A model generated the notes under the pieces. The model searched no databases. It was given only the letters and a program-made list of their open reading frames with translations, and was not told the DNA's origin. A DNA stretch of 64,000 nucleotides from Enterococcus plantarum (GTDB lineage Bacteria > Bacillota > Bacilli > Lactobacillales > Enterococcaceae), in NCBI RefSeq assembly GCF_001730295.1, contig NZ_MIKA01000034.1:124001-188000 (forward strand), given 5' to 3'. The position numbers and the translations under genes are program-made. Within the stretch, counting starts at the first letter, position 1, and each line of letters begins with the position of its first letter. Below, one piece after another: positions 39,212 through 47,991 of this stretch.

Positions 39212-39760
39212 TTGGTTAGGAAAAAAATTTATAAAAAAGAACATATCTTAGCTGCTGCACAAGATTTATTACTAGAAAAAGGATTTTCATTTATCACAGC
39301 GAGAAATGTTGCAAAACACATGGAGATTTCAACACAACCTATTTATCTTGAATTTAAAAATATGGAAGAGTTAAAATTAACATTACTAAAAACAATCCAT
39401 GTATTTTTAGAAAATGAATTCTTTTCTAAAATAAAAACGTCAAATAATTGTGCGAATTTTGCCTTAAATTATATTGATCTAGCAAAAACAAACAAAAAAT
39501 TATATATCTCTTTATTTGTGGAACCTCATTCATATGGGAAAGAATTACAGAAATTATTTTTCAGTTCATTTCAAAAATATCTTCTTAATGATGACAACTA
39601 TCGTACAGTTTCAAATGAACAGCTTGAAACGTTACATAAGAATATATGGATCGTTGCAGCTGGCATCGCTTCTTTAAGTGGTTCTGGAATAGTAAATCAA
39701 ACAGAAGGACAATTGATTGCATTGTTTACAACTATCGAAAAAAATAGTGGAATAAGCTAA
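39212..39760 (+). CDS. TetR-family transcriptional regulator
   Basis: A 182-residue regulator with an N-terminal TetR helix-turn-helix ('HILAAAQDLLLEKGFSFITA', 'VAKHMEISTQPIYLEFKN') and a helical ligand domain of about 130 residues. Only TTG starts are available: 39209 and 39212. AAGGAGG (ending 39203) is better spaced to 39212. Divergent from the DUF1576 operon and close to several palindromes, so it probably controls that operon and itself. Confidence 0.83.
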   Translation: MVRKKIYKKEHILAAAQDLLLEKGFSFITARNVAKHMEISTQPIYLEFKNMEELKLTLLKTIHVFLENEFFSKIKTSNNCANFALNYIDLAKTNKKLYISLFVEPHSYGKELQKLFFSSFQKYLLNDDNYRTVSNEQLETLHKNIWIVAAGIASLSGSGIVNQTEGQLIALFTTIEKNSGIS

Positions 39761-39784
39761 ACCATTCAGAGACCGAGAACTATC

Positions 39785-39838
39785 TCAGTCAAAAGGACTA
39801 GATTGATTTCGTCTATTCGACTGATTGTTTTTTGTTAT
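39785..39838 (+). terminator. Possible terminator after tetR
   Basis: TCAGTC near 39785 and GACTGA near 39820 can pair around a long loop with weaker inner pairing, followed by TTGTTTTTTG. Moderate at best. Confidence 0.45.
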
Positions 39839-39884
39839 TCTGATGCTAAACTAACTTTATCAAGTGAAAGTTGGAGGAAGTATC

Positions 39885-40259
39885 GTGAAAATAATCAAAA
39901 CAATCATTGTAATAGCAATACTTGGAGGAGTAGCTCTTTTTGGAGCTAAACTATATACGCAAAATCATTCAGATGAACTTTCTGGCACGATTGACCAATT
40001 AAACCCGTTAGTTCCAGAAGGGGAAGTTTATGTGAAAACAAAAAAGGCTGACAGTATTAATAGTTACGGCATTACGACATATAAACAACAATCTTTTGAT
40101 AAAGAAGGAAAATCAAAAGAGATAATATTTACAGCAGATCATGAATTACAAACAGATCGCTATTTGAAAATTTATAATAAAGGCGCACACATAGAGACTT
40201 ATGAAGAAGTTTCAGAGCAGGATATTCCAGAAAAAGCACTAAAGCAACTGCACAAATAA
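39885..40259 (+). CDS. YxeA-family (DUF1093) exported or membrane-anchored protein
   Basis: A 124-residue protein with one N-terminal hydrophobic helix (about 3-22) and a soluble domain with 'SYGITTYKQQSFDKEGKSKE' and 'LQTDRYLKIYNKG', the pattern of the YxeA family. The function is unknown. The start is GTG at 39885, supported by GGAGGAAG just upstream; an in-frame upstream codon at 39864 has no site. No Cys lipobox is present. Confidence 0.75.
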   Translation: MKIIKTIIVIAILGGVALFGAKLYTQNHSDELSGTIDQLNPLVPEGEVYVKTKKADSINSYGITTYKQQSFDKEGKSKEIIFTADHELQTDRYLKIYNKGAHIETYEEVSEQDIPEKALKQLHK

Positions 40260-40260
40260 A

Positions 40261-40339
40261 AAACTACCAGAGTATTATCATCTGACCAAAAAGAGGAACA
40301 GTAAGGTTCTCTTTTTGGTCAGATGATTTCTGGCAGTTT
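40261..40339. terminator. Long bidirectional terminator hairpin
   Basis: Inner arms 40277-40299 and 40306-40327 pair over about 22 bp with one bulged base (core ATCTGACCAAAAAGAG); outer arms AAACT-CCAGA (40261-40271) and TCTGG-AGTTT (40329-40339) add ten pairs. It separates convergent genes and is much longer than needed for termination. Confidence 0.9.
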
Positions 40340-40354
40340 CTTTGATCAAGTTAT

Positions 40355-40570
40355 TCAAATAGCCTGAGGTATAAAGTCAATTGTACATAAATCATTATGA
40401 TAGAAATGGATTGTTGCATGAATTTGTCCATCCTCAATTAATTTTTGTGCAGTGTCTTTTACGTCTTCTTGGTTATATTGCTGGAAATTGATCACGTTTG
40501 CTACAAAATGAGGAGATTTCCGATAGGAAGCCTCAAGTATGAGCGTTTCGATTTGTGGATTAAACGTCAT
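40355..40570 (-). CDS. Small protein of unknown function (71 aa)
   Basis: A 71-residue soluble protein, not recognised. It has an amphipathic helix in the middle ('NQEDVKDTAQKLIEDGQIHA') and strands on each side ('HATIHFYHNDLCTIDFI'). GAGGTG lies at a normal distance before the ATG on the minus strand, and a strong terminator follows, which together support it as a real gene. Confidence 0.65.
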   Translation of the reverse strand: MTFNPQIETLILEASYRKSPHFVANVINFQQYNQEDVKDTAQKLIEDGQIHATIHFYHNDLCTIDFIPQAI

Positions 40571-40738
40571 TCGTTTTCACCTCTTTTGTTAACAATACCA
40601 CTTTATTTCTAAATTAGATAGTAATTCGTTGATACATGAGGATATAGAAAGAAATATTTTCATCAAATATTAGTGTAATAGAGCGAGAAAGGTAAAAAAT
40701 CTTTACATCATACATAACTAATTTGTTTGCATCTGAAA

Positions 40739-40767
40739 GAAAAAAGAATGGCGATGAATCACCATTC
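40739..40767 (-). terminator. Terminator of the cyclophilin lipoprotein gene
   Basis: On the minus strand GAATGG-GAT pairs with ATC-CCATTC around a short loop, followed by TTTTTTC. Confidence 0.75.
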
Positions 40768-40777
40768 CTTCAACTAT

Positions 40778-41536
40778 TTATTTTTTTGCTTCTTGCAAGA
40801 TATTGATCTTTTCGATTCGAATGTCTTTTTTAGGTTTATCTTGTTCTCCAGTTTCAGCAGAAGCGATTTTATCAACAACATCCATTCCTTTAGTCACTTG
40901 ACCAAAAACAGTATGTTTGCCATCTAGGTAAGGTGTACCACCTTTTTTGTAAGCATCGATAATTTTTTCTGGGTAATCATCTTTTAGCAAGCCATCTGAC
41001 TTATCCTCAGCATTCTGAACAATAAAGAATTGGCTACCGTTTGTGCCATTGCCTTTTTCATCTGTACCAGCATTTGCCATCGATAAGGCGCCACGCAGAT
41101 TGTATAATTGGTTAGAGATTTCATCATCAAACGACTTACCCCAGATACTTTCACCGCCAGTACCATCACCCTTAGGATCTCCGCCTTGGATCATGAAATC
41201 TTTGATAACGCGATGGAATGTAACATTATTATAATACCCATCTTTTGCATGTGTCATAAAGTTTTCGACTGTTTTTGGTGCTTGTTTAGGAAATAGTTTG
41301 ATTTCAATTGTTCCTTCTGTTGTGACCATTTCGACTAAATCTTCATCTTCACTGACTTTATCAGATAACTGAGGTAGCTCTAGTGAATTTAAATCTACTG
41401 ATTCAGATGATTTCGTCTCTGTTGAAGATGTAGCAGAAGAATCTGCTGTTTTTTTCTCATTTTTAGGACCACATGCTACAAACAATGCTAAAGCAGTTAA
41501 TAAAGCTGTAGCAGCAATGATTTTTTTTGTTTTCAT
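40778..41536 (-). CDS. Peptidyl-prolyl cis-trans isomerase, cyclophilin-type lipoprotein
   Basis: Extracytoplasmic proline isomerase, 252 residues. The signal peptide ends in 'LALFVAC' (lipidated C22), followed by a Ser/Thr-rich linker and a cyclophilin domain with '[21 protein letters not shown]', 'GALSMANAG', 'GSQFFIV' and '[17 protein letters not shown]'. I use the ATG at 41536, which has AAAGGAAG upstream; the ATG seven codons earlier overlaps that site. LspA in this window would process it. Confidence 0.93.
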   Translation of the reverse strand: MKTKKIIAATALLTALALFVACGPKNEKKTADSSATSSTETKSSESVDLNSLELPQLSDKVSEDEDLVEMVTTEGTIEIKLFPKQAPKTVENFMTHAKDGYYNNVTFHRVIKDFMIQGGDPKGDGTGGESIWGKSFDDEISNQLYNLRGALSMANAGTDEKGNGTNGSQFFIVQNAEDKSDGLLKDDYPEKIIDAYKKGGTPYLDGKHTVFGQVTKGMDVVDKIASAETGEQDKPKKDIRIEKINILQEAKK

Positions 41537-41637
41537 AAAGTTAAGTCTTCCTTTCAAAAATCGTTATATCTCATAATAACAAATCCGTTATAGAACCGCT
41601 AGTCAAAATGGAATATTTTTAAGATTCTTAAAAGGTG

Positions 41638-41666
41638 TAGACCACTTTTTCTTATTCTGCTATAAT
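41638..41666 (+). promoter_or_regulatory. Promoter of the MupG-like gene
   Basis: TAGACC (41638-41643), 17 nt, TATAAT (41661-41666), 48 nt before the start. Confidence 0.75.
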
Positions 41667-41713
41667 GAAAATGGATACATTATAATCAATACAAATCATA
41701 GGAGGTAGTGATA

Positions 41714-42805
41714 ATGGGAAAATTAGGTATTTCTATTTATCCAGAACGATCAACTTTTGAAAAGGATAAAGCGTATCTAGACCTAGCAAATAAATACGGA
41801 TTCAAACGTGTTTTTACAAGTTTACTTCAAATCACAGAAGACAAAGAAAAAGTACTAGCAGAGTTTAAAAAAGTGGTTGATTATGCAAATAGTCTTGGGA
41901 TGGAAGTTATGGTCGACATTAATCCTGCCTTATTTGAACAATTAGAAATTTCGTATGATGACTTATCATTTTTTGATGAGATGGGTGCTTATGGTGTGCG
42001 TTTAGATGTTGGATTTACTGGAGCGGAAGAAGCACGTATGACAAGAAATCCATATGGAATCAAAATAGAAATCAATATGAGTTCAGGAACAAACTACGTA
42101 GATAATATTATGAGTTATTCACCAAACACAGACAACTTATTAGGATCTCACAATTTTTATCCGCATCGTTACTCTGGTTTAGGCTATGATCATTTTGTTT
42201 TTTGTTCAGAAAAATTTAGAAAATATAATTTAAATACAATGGCTTTTGTAAATTCACATGACGCTACTTTTGGTCCTTGGCCTACACAAGATGGATTGTG
42301 TTCGTTAGAAGACCATCGTGATTTAGAAATTGCTACCCAAGTGAAACATCTCGTATTGACGGGGTTGATCGATGATATCTTAGTGGGGAATGCTTATGCT
42401 TCAGAAGCGGAACTAAAGGCAATGGCGGATGCATTTAATGCAGAATATCCTTCTATAAAAGTAGACGTAGAAAAAGATATCACTGATGATGAAAGAGAAG
42501 TCTTATTCACAAGCCTTCACAGTTATCGTGGAGATCGTTCAGAATATATTTTACGTTCAACAATGACGCGTATTCACTTTAAAGACCGTGAATTTCCAGC
42601 TCACAACACAAGAAATATGACGAAAGGTGACGTGTTGATCGACAATGAGGGGTATGATCAATACAAAGGAGAAACACAGATTGCTCTGAAAGAAATGAAG
42701 AACGATGGACGAGTGAATGTCGTTGGGCGCATTTCAGACGACGAATTATTCCTATTAGACTTCTTGAAACCGTGGTCTAGTTTTAAACTGATTGAACATA
42801 ACTAA
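41714..42805 (+). CDS. mupG: DUF871 / MupG-type 6-phospho-N-acetylmuramidase
   Basis: A 363-residue TIM-barrel protein of the DUF871 family. The characterised member, S. aureus MupG, splits MurNAc-6P-GlcNAc, a cell wall recycling disaccharide. Typical pieces are 'LGISIYPERSTFEKDKAYLD', 'VMVDINPALFEQL', 'GVRLDVGF', 'HNFYPHRYSGLGYDHF' and the C-terminal 'RVNVVGRISDDE'. I use the ATG at 41714, 8 nt after TAGGAGGT; a GTG at 41708 is too close to the site. No PTS or MurQ gene is beside it, so it is a single-gene unit and its substrate is inferred. Confidence 0.85.
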   Translation: MGKLGISIYPERSTFEKDKAYLDLANKYGFKRVFTSLLQITEDKEKVLAEFKKVVDYANSLGMEVMVDINPALFEQLEISYDDLSFFDEMGAYGVRLDVGFTGAEEARMTRNPYGIKIEINMSSGTNYVDNIMSYSPNTDNLLGSHNFYPHRYSGLGYDHFVFCSEKFRKYNLNTMAFVNSHDATFGPWPTQDGLCSLEDHRDLEIATQVKHLVLTGLIDDILVGNAYASEAELKAMADAFNAEYPSIKVDVEKDITDDEREVLFTSLHSYRGDRSEYILRSTMTRIHFKDREFPAHNTRNMTKGDVLIDNEGYDQYKGETQIALKEMKNDGRVNVVGRISDDELFLLDFLKPWSSFKLIEHN

Positions 42806-42810
42806 TAGTA

Positions 42811-42858
42811 ATAAGATCAAACTGGAAGTAAAATACTTTCATTTGATCTTATTTTTTC
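42811..42858 (+). terminator. Terminator of the MupG-like gene
   Basis: Perfect 11-bp stem ATAAGATCAAA (42811-42821) with TTTGATCTTAT (42842-42852), followed by TTTTTT. Confidence 0.9.
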
Positions 42859-42948
42859 TTAAAAGAGCTTTTTTCGTTAAACTCTACCAGTCAGGATAAT
42901 ATTGAAAGTTTTTTCAACTGAAAAATATATTTTTGTATATGATTAATA

Positions 42949-42977
42949 TTGCGAAAATTGGAATAAAACATTATACT
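42949..42977 (+). promoter_or_regulatory. Promoter of the membrane-anchored hydrolase
   Basis: TTGCGA (42949-42954), 17 nt, TATACT (42972-42977), 90 nt before the ATG. Confidence 0.65.
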
Positions 42978-43066
42978 ATTTAAGAATTTAAAAAATCGTA
43001 TTATTTATTCTTTGTCTAAGAATCACATGTTTTTGTGAGTGATACGTTTAAACGGGGAGTATTAGG

Positions 43067-43999
43067 ATGAATCGAATTGTAAAATTTTTGATAGCTGTAG
43101 TAATTTTGTTGGTAATCGTATTAACAGGAGCAGGGATGTATTTCTATAATTATGCCGTTGTTCCATCAAAAAAAGATTTTCTAGCTGGAGATACACCAGG
43201 AACCGATACCGAGGTGAAAACACCTCAAGAAAAATGGTTTAAAGACAAACGTAATCGTTCTTATTGGGATGTAACATCCAAAGATGGTTTAAAGTTAAAG
43301 GCAATCTATTTGCCGGCTGAAGGAAAAACAGATAAAAATGTTATTATGGCACACGGCTACATGGGCAGTGCAGAGACGATGGCTAATTTTGCTAAAATGT
43401 ACCATGATTGGGGCTATAATGTTTTGGTGCCAGATGCTAGAGGACATGGTGAAAGTGAAGGCGACTATATAGGTTTTGGTTGGCCAGAGCGAAAAGATTA
43501 TTTACAATGGATTGATAAATTATTAGCTGAAAATGGTAAAGATGCTCAAATCACCTTATACGGGATTAGTATGGGTGGCGCTACAGTCATGATGACCAGT
43601 GGTGAAAAGTTACCAGAAAATGTTAAAGCAATCGTTGAAGACTGTGGTTATTCCACAGTAAATGAAGAATTAGCGTATCAATTAAAAGATATGTTTCATT
43701 TACCATCATTTCCGTTGGTACCTGTTACAAGTTTGATCACGAAAATTCGTGCTGGTTATTTCTTTGGTGAAGCAAGCTCGATTGCACAACTGAAGAAAAA
43801 TAAAGTACCGATGTTGTTTATACACGGCGATGCAGACAAATTTGTGCCTTTTGAAATGCTAGATGAAGTATACAAAGCCACAGATGCACCAAAGGAAAAA
43901 TTTGTTGTCAAAGGTGCAGAACACGCTAAATCCTATTCTGCTGACCCTAAAGCTTACAAAGAAAACGTTGAACGCTTTTTAAAAAAATATGTAGATTAA
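43067..43999 (+). CDS. Membrane-anchored alpha/beta hydrolase
   Basis: A 310-residue protein with one N-terminal hydrophobic helix (about 5-27) and an extracellular alpha/beta hydrolase domain. The nucleophile elbow is 'YGISMGGA', with 'AHGYMGSAETM' (oxyanion region), 'PDARGHGESEGDYIGFGW', an acidic residue in 'FIHGDADKFVP' and the His of 'GAEHAKSY'. This set resembles serine hydrolases of the YqkD/BAAT-like group. The substrate is unknown. GGGGAG lies upstream of the ATG. Confidence 0.82.
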   Translation: MNRIVKFLIAVVILLVIVLTGAGMYFYNYAVVPSKKDFLAGDTPGTDTEVKTPQEKWFKDKRNRSYWDVTSKDGLKLKAIYLPAEGKTDKNVIMAHGYMGSAETMANFAKMYHDWGYNVLVPDARGHGESEGDYIGFGWPERKDYLQWIDKLLAENGKDAQITLYGISMGGATVMMTSGEKLPENVKAIVEDCGYSTVNEELAYQLKDMFHLPSFPLVPVTSLITKIRAGYFFGEASSIAQLKKNKVPMLFIHGDADKFVPFEMLDEVYKATDAPKEKFVVKGAEHAKSYSADPKAYKENVERFLKKYVD

Positions 44000-44000
44000 T

Positions 44001-44041
44001 GAAAATCGTCATCCAGTATGAACAGCTGGTGACGATTTTTT
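44001..44041 (+). terminator. Terminator of the membrane-anchored hydrolase
   Basis: AAAATCGTCA-CCAG (from 44002) with CTGGTGACGATTTT (ending 44038) and further T residues. Confidence 0.9.
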
Positions 44042-44159
44042 AAAGCAAAAAGTAGTCATTATTTAGAATGACTGCTTATTAATTGTGATTCTTGCTACTT
44101 TAACTATACATCTACTAGAATTCTTTGATATGATAATAAAAAGAAATGAGGTAAAATAG

Positions 44160-45050
44160 ATGGAAGAACAAATTATTGACTATCTGCATAACTTACAAAT
44201 CGAACGTGGGCTATCTCTTAACACAAGAAAAAGCTATGAACGTGACTTACATAAATATTTTGCTTTTCTAAAAGAGCAAAAGGTAGAGACTTGGCAAGTA
44301 ATTGATCGTTACATAATTATGGAATATTTACAAACCTTACATAATGAAAATAATGCGTCTGCTACCATTATTCGAATGATTTCAACTCTGAGAGGGTTTC
44401 ATCAATTTTTAAGACAAGAACGCTATACAGATCATGATCCAATGCAGCATATCGATTCGCCTAAAAAAGCGCAAAAGCTTCCGAGCACACTGTCGATTGA
44501 AGAAGTGACGACTTTAATCGAAACGCCTGATACAACCAAGCCTCTAGGGATAAGAAACCGAACGATCTTAGAAGTCATGTACGCAACTGGGTTACGAGTA
44601 AGTGAATTAGTTGATTTGAAAATAGGCGATTTACATTTGTCGATCGGCTTACTACAGACGATTGGTAAAGGAGATAAAGAACGGATTATACCTTTAGGAG
44701 ATTATGCGATTCAATGGATCGAAAAATATTTAGAAGAAGCTAGGCCAATCTTAATAAAAAAAAATCAAAATGAAACACATCTATTTGTAAATCATCACGG
44801 GAACTCCTTGTCAAGACAAGGAGTTTGGAAAAACTTGAAACAAATTGTACAGGAAGCTGGAATTAATAAAACGATTACGCCACATACGCTTCGTCATAGT
44901 TTTGCGACACACTTATTAGAAAACGGGGCTGATTTAAGAATTGTACAAGAACTCTTAGGTCATGCAGATATTTCTACGACTCAAATCTATACTCATATCA
45001 CGAAACAGCGAATGGCGGATGTTTATAAGCAGCACTTCCCAAGGGCTTAA
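44160..45050 (+). CDS. xerD: Site-specific tyrosine recombinase XerD
   Basis: Resolves chromosome dimers at dif with XerC or acts with a partner recombinase. The 296-residue protein has an N-terminal SAM-like core-binding domain and a catalytic domain with Arg in 'ATGLRVSELVDLK', Lys in 'IGKGDKERIIPL', His-x-x-Arg in 'HTLRHSFATHL', His in 'LLGHADISTTQ' and the Tyr nucleophile in 'IYTHI'. It heads a ribT-scpA-scpB-rluB cluster, the standard position of xerD in Firmicutes. It carries no sign of a mobile element around it. Confidence 0.93.
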   Translation: MEEQIIDYLHNLQIERGLSLNTRKSYERDLHKYFAFLKEQKVETWQVIDRYIIMEYLQTLHNENNASATIIRMISTLRGFHQFLRQERYTDHDPMQHIDSPKKAQKLPSTLSIEEVTTLIETPDTTKPLGIRNRTILEVMYATGLRVSELVDLKIGDLHLSIGLLQTIGKGDKERIIPLGDYAIQWIEKYLEEARPILIKKNQNETHLFVNHHGNSLSRQGVWKNLKQIVQEAGINKTITPHTLRHSFATHLLENGADLRIVQELLGHADISTTQIYTHITKQRMADVYKQHFPRA

Positions 45051-45074
45051 CGAATAAAAAAAGAAGGTGAGATC

Positions 45075-45437
45075 ATGTTAACGTATTATCGAAAAGAGCA
45101 AAGAAAAATTGCAATGGGTCTTTTAAGTTTCCATCAAAAATTAACAGAGTATCACTCGTTACTAAAAGAAATAGATACATATGAAACTGACGATCACTTT
45201 TATTTACTTTTTTGGACACCAGTCGGAGAACAAAATATTCAAGGAATTATTGGGATAGAGTTAGAAACAGCTGATGGGATGATTTTACATGATATATCGA
45301 TCAATCCTTCTTTTAGAGGTGAAAATCTTGGCTTCATTTTGTTAAATGAACTAACTGAGCTGTATCCTGATACAAAAATTTACGGAACATTAGCTACATC
45401 TTCATATTTATCTAAGTGGAAAGAACACAACGCCTGA
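45075..45437 (+). CDS. ribT: RibT-like GNAT family N-acetyltransferase
   Basis: A 120-residue GNAT-fold protein resembling B. subtilis RibT, whose gene lies between the rib operon and scpAB. Visible parts are the N-terminal basic segment ('LTYYRKEQRKIAMGLLSF') and 'HDISINPSFRGENLGFILLN', the acetyl-CoA loop. The acceptor is unknown. AAGGTGAG precedes the ATG; it stands between xerD and scpA. Confidence 0.78.
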   Translation: MLTYYRKEQRKIAMGLLSFHQKLTEYHSLLKEIDTYETDDHFYLLFWTPVGEQNIQGIIGIELETADGMILHDISINPSFRGENLGFILLNELTELYPDTKIYGTLATSSYLSKWKEHNA

Positions 45438-45481
45438 ATTTTATGGTAAACTAAAGCGTTGAAAAAGAAAGTTGGATAACC

Positions 45482-46261
45482 TTGCAGGAAATTAATGTTA
45501 AATTAGATGTATTTGAAGGTCCGCTCGATCTTCTACTGCATCTGATTCAAAAATTAGAAATTGATATTTACGATATTCCAATCGCTGCTGTAACAGAACA
45601 GTATATGAACTATATCCATACAATGAAAACTTTGGAATTAGAGATTGCTGGCGAATATTTAGTGATGGCAGCGACATTGATGGCAATCAAAAGTAAGATG
45701 CTTTTACCTAAACAAGAGTTGGAAATGGCAGAAGACGATGAGATTCTTGATGGGGAAGATCCTCGAGACGCGTTGGTTGCGCAATTACTTGAATATCGGA
45801 AATTTAAATATGCCGCAGGTCTTTTGCATGAAAAAGAATCCGAAAGAAGCCTTTATTATACAAAAGAACCAATGGATATCGATGAATACAAAGAAGACAA
45901 TCCTTTATTAGAACCGAATCAATTGAATACGATCGATCTTTTTCTAGCTTTTCATGCAATGCTAGAAAAGAAAAAAAGTCGTCAGCCAGTTGAAACGACG
46001 GTTGCAGGGGATGATGTTTCGATTGAGGAAAAGATTGCAACAATCACTCAAAAAATGCGTCAGATCGATCGGAAAACACCGATACAGTTTGACTCTTTTT
46101 TCACTTCATATTCTAAACAAGAAGTCGTTACGACTTTTATGGCTTTGTTGGAATTAATGAAAAAAGGAATTGTTCATGTAGAACAAGAGGATAATTATAG
46201 TACTATTTTACTTTATAATACATCCGAAGAGATTGAAACAAATACGGAGGAAACGGCGTGA
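45482..46261 (+). CDS. scpA: Segregation and condensation protein A
   Basis: Kleisin subunit of the SMC-ScpAB complex that organises the chromosome. The 259-residue protein has the N-terminal SMC-binding motif 'VFEGPLDLLLHLIQKLEIDI', a long acidic middle, and a C-terminal winged helix ('EEKIATITQKM', 'FMALLELMKKG'). Start TTG at 45482; the site upstream (GTTGGA) is weak, so expression may depend on coupling. It overlaps scpB by 4 nt. Confidence 0.93.
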   Translation: MQEINVKLDVFEGPLDLLLHLIQKLEIDIYDIPIAAVTEQYMNYIHTMKTLELEIAGEYLVMAATLMAIKSKMLLPKQELEMAEDDEILDGEDPRDALVAQLLEYRKFKYAAGLLHEKESERSLYYTKEPMDIDEYKEDNPLLEPNQLNTIDLFLAFHAMLEKKKSRQPVETTVAGDDVSIEEKIATITQKMRQIDRKTPIQFDSFFTSYSKQEVVTTFMALLELMKKGIVHVEQEDNYSTILLYNTSEEIETNTEETA

Positions 46262-46875
46262 CAACAGTAAGTCAAATCGAAGCGATTCTATTTGTTGTTG
46301 GTGAAGAAGGTATTGGATTAGAAGAATTATCTTATTTATTGGAATTATCTACCGCCAAAACATACGAAGCCTTGACCACTTTAAAAGAACGCTATGAATC
46401 AGATAAACAAGCAGCTCTAAATATTTTAGAAGTTGGCAATCACTTCATACTTTCAACTAAAAAAGTCTTTGCACCATTATTAAAAAAATATGCGCAATCC
46501 CCTATCTCCAACTCGTTGTCTCAAGCAGCGCTCGAAACATTATCGATCGTTGCTTATAAACAACCAATTTCAAGAGTTGAAATAGATGAAATTAGAGGTG
46601 TTCAGTCGGCAGGTTCAATGCAAAAACTAGTTGCCCGTCAATTGATCGAAGAAAAAGGACGGGTAGACGGGCCCGGTCGCGCTATTTTGTATGGAACTAC
46701 GGCTTATTTTATGGATTATTTTGGTTTAAGATCCTTAGAAGAGCTGCCAGACATTCATCAAATGGAAGAAGAAATCGCTGAAGAGTTACCTTTAGACCTC
46801 TTTTTCGACCGTTACAAAGAGTTAAATGAAGAAGAATTACCAACGGACACAAATGAATCGGAGGAAGAAAACTAA
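46258..46875 (+). CDS. scpB: Segregation and condensation protein B
   Basis: ScpA/SMC partner with two winged-helix domains, 205 residues ('IEAILFVVGEEGIGLEELS', 'LSQAALETLSIVAYKQPI', 'EIRGVQSAGSMQKLVARQLI'). Start GTG at 46258, overlapping the scpA stop, with GGAGG upstream. The acidic C-terminal tail of about 25 residues is typical. Confidence 0.93.
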   Translation: MTTVSQIEAILFVVGEEGIGLEELSYLLELSTAKTYEALTTLKERYESDKQAALNILEVGNHFILSTKKVFAPLLKKYAQSPISNSLSQAALETLSIVAYKQPISRVEIDEIRGVQSAGSMQKLVARQLIEEKGRVDGPGRAILYGTTAYFMDYFGLRSLEELPDIHQMEEEIAEELPLDLFFDRYKELNEEELPTDTNESEEEN

Positions 46876-47592
46876 ATGGAAAGACTTCAAAAGGTTATTG
46901 CGCATGCAGGCATTGCATCACGCAGAAAAGCAGAAGAATATATCGTCAATGGACGAGTAAAAGTAAATGGAAAAATTATTCGAGAATTAGGAACACAAGT
47001 AGGGAAAAATGACAAAGTCGAAGTAGATGATGTACCGATTTACAAAGAAGAATATGGTTATTATCTTTTTTATAAACCAAAAGGTGTTATTTCAGCTGTT
47101 TCTGATGACAAAGGCAGAAAAGTTGTGACGGACTTTTTTGCTCACATCAAAGAACGAATTTATCCTGTTGGAAGATTGGATTATGATACATCTGGATTGC
47201 TGCTTTTAACAAATGACGGTGAATTTTCTCAAAGATTGACTCACCCAAGGCATGAAATCGATAAGGTGTATGTAGCAAAAGTAAAAGGATTAGCTAAAAA
47301 ACATGATTTGCTTCCGTTGACTAAGGGAATGAAAATCGAAGGCTATAAGACTGCACCTGCTGCTTTTGAGATCATATCTGTTGATCTTAAAACGAACACA
47401 AGTATTGTTGAATTGACGATTCATGAAGGTCGTAATCACCAAGTGAAAAAAATGCTGCAAGCAGTTGGTTACCCAGTTCAAAAATTAAAAAGAGAAAAAT
47501 ACGGTGACTTGACCTTAAAAGGACTACGTCCAGGTGAATACCGTAACTTAAATAAAAAAGAAATCAGTATCTTAATGAATCAATCAAAGTAA
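46876..47592 (+). CDS. rluB: 23S rRNA pseudouridine synthase B (RluB/RsuA family)
   Basis: A 238-residue enzyme with an N-terminal S4 domain ('ERLQKVIAHAGIASRRKAEE') and the RsuA-family catalytic motif 'VGRLDYDTSGLLLLTNDG', whose Asp is the nucleophile, followed by 'EGRNHQVKKMLQAVGYPV'. It starts directly after the scpB stop codon. Ends the xerD-scpAB cluster. Confidence 0.93.
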   Translation: MERLQKVIAHAGIASRRKAEEYIVNGRVKVNGKIIRELGTQVGKNDKVEVDDVPIYKEEYGYYLFYKPKGVISAVSDDKGRKVVTDFFAHIKERIYPVGRLDYDTSGLLLLTNDGEFSQRLTHPRHEIDKVYVAKVKGLAKKHDLLPLTKGMKIEGYKTAPAAFEIISVDLKTNTSIVELTIHEGRNHQVKKMLQAVGYPVQKLKREKYGDLTLKGLRPGEYRNLNKKEISILMNQSK

Positions 47593-47685
47593 TCTTATTA
47601 GGAATATGAGTTGAAACTAAATTTAGTTTTAACTCATATTTATAATGGGTCAATTGCTGTATATGTGACCTTGTGAACAAATATA

Positions 47686-47713
47686 TTGCTTTTTTTTTAA
47701 AAGGTTGTATACT
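47686..47713 (+). promoter_or_regulatory. Promoter of the FMN riboswitch-ribU transcript
   Basis: TTGCTT (47686-47691), 16 nt, TATACT (47708-47713), about 28 nt before the riboswitch. Confidence 0.65.
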
Positions 47714-47741
47714 GTACTTGTACAAAAAAATTAATAAAGGT

Positions 47742-47866
47742 TCGTCTTCAGGGGCAGGGTGAAATTCCCGACCGGTGGTTATAGTCCACGACCTACTTCA
47801 TTTGAGGTGGCTGAATTGGTGAAATTCCAATACCGACAGTAAAGTCTGGATAAAGAAGATAGGGCT
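47742..47866 (+). ncRNA. FMN riboswitch (RFN element)
   Basis: The conserved RFN sequence blocks are present in order: TCTTC..GGGGCAGGGTGAAATTCCC, ACCGGTGGT, the variable stem around 47795-47812, GGTGAAATTCC, AATACCGACAG, and AAAGTCTGGAT followed by GAAGATA, which closes P1 with TCTTC. FMN binding should favour the downstream terminator and shut off ribU. Confidence 0.95.
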
Positions 47867-47901
47867 TATTTGAATTGGCATTTTTCAGATAAGATAACTC
47901 T

Positions 47902-47935
47902 ACTCTATTTTCCCTGTTGGAAAATAGAGTTTTTT
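47902..47935 (+). terminator. Terminator of the FMN riboswitch
   Basis: Perfect 12-bp stem ACTCTATTTTCC (47902-47913) with GGAAAATAGAGT (47919-47930), followed by TTTTT. It is the expression platform of the riboswitch. Confidence 0.93.
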
Positions 47936-47991
47936 GCTGTAAAACACTGCGACTGGCTTTGCCAGACGTAGATGTAAATAGTACTTGGTGA
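47934..47991 (+). repeat. Leader element, second copy (ribU leader)
   Basis: Resembles 13510-13565 of the pyr leader: TTGCTGT, TGCGACT, GCTTTGC, GATG and AGTACTTGG occur in the same order with similar spacing. As in the pyr leader it begins at the T-run of the attenuator. Confidence 0.6.

Noticed and set aside
44160-45050. Tyrosine recombinase as a mark of an integrated element
   Set aside because: Sequence and neighbours (ribT-like, scpA, scpB, rluB) fit chromosomal XerD; no attachment repeats or phage genes flank it.
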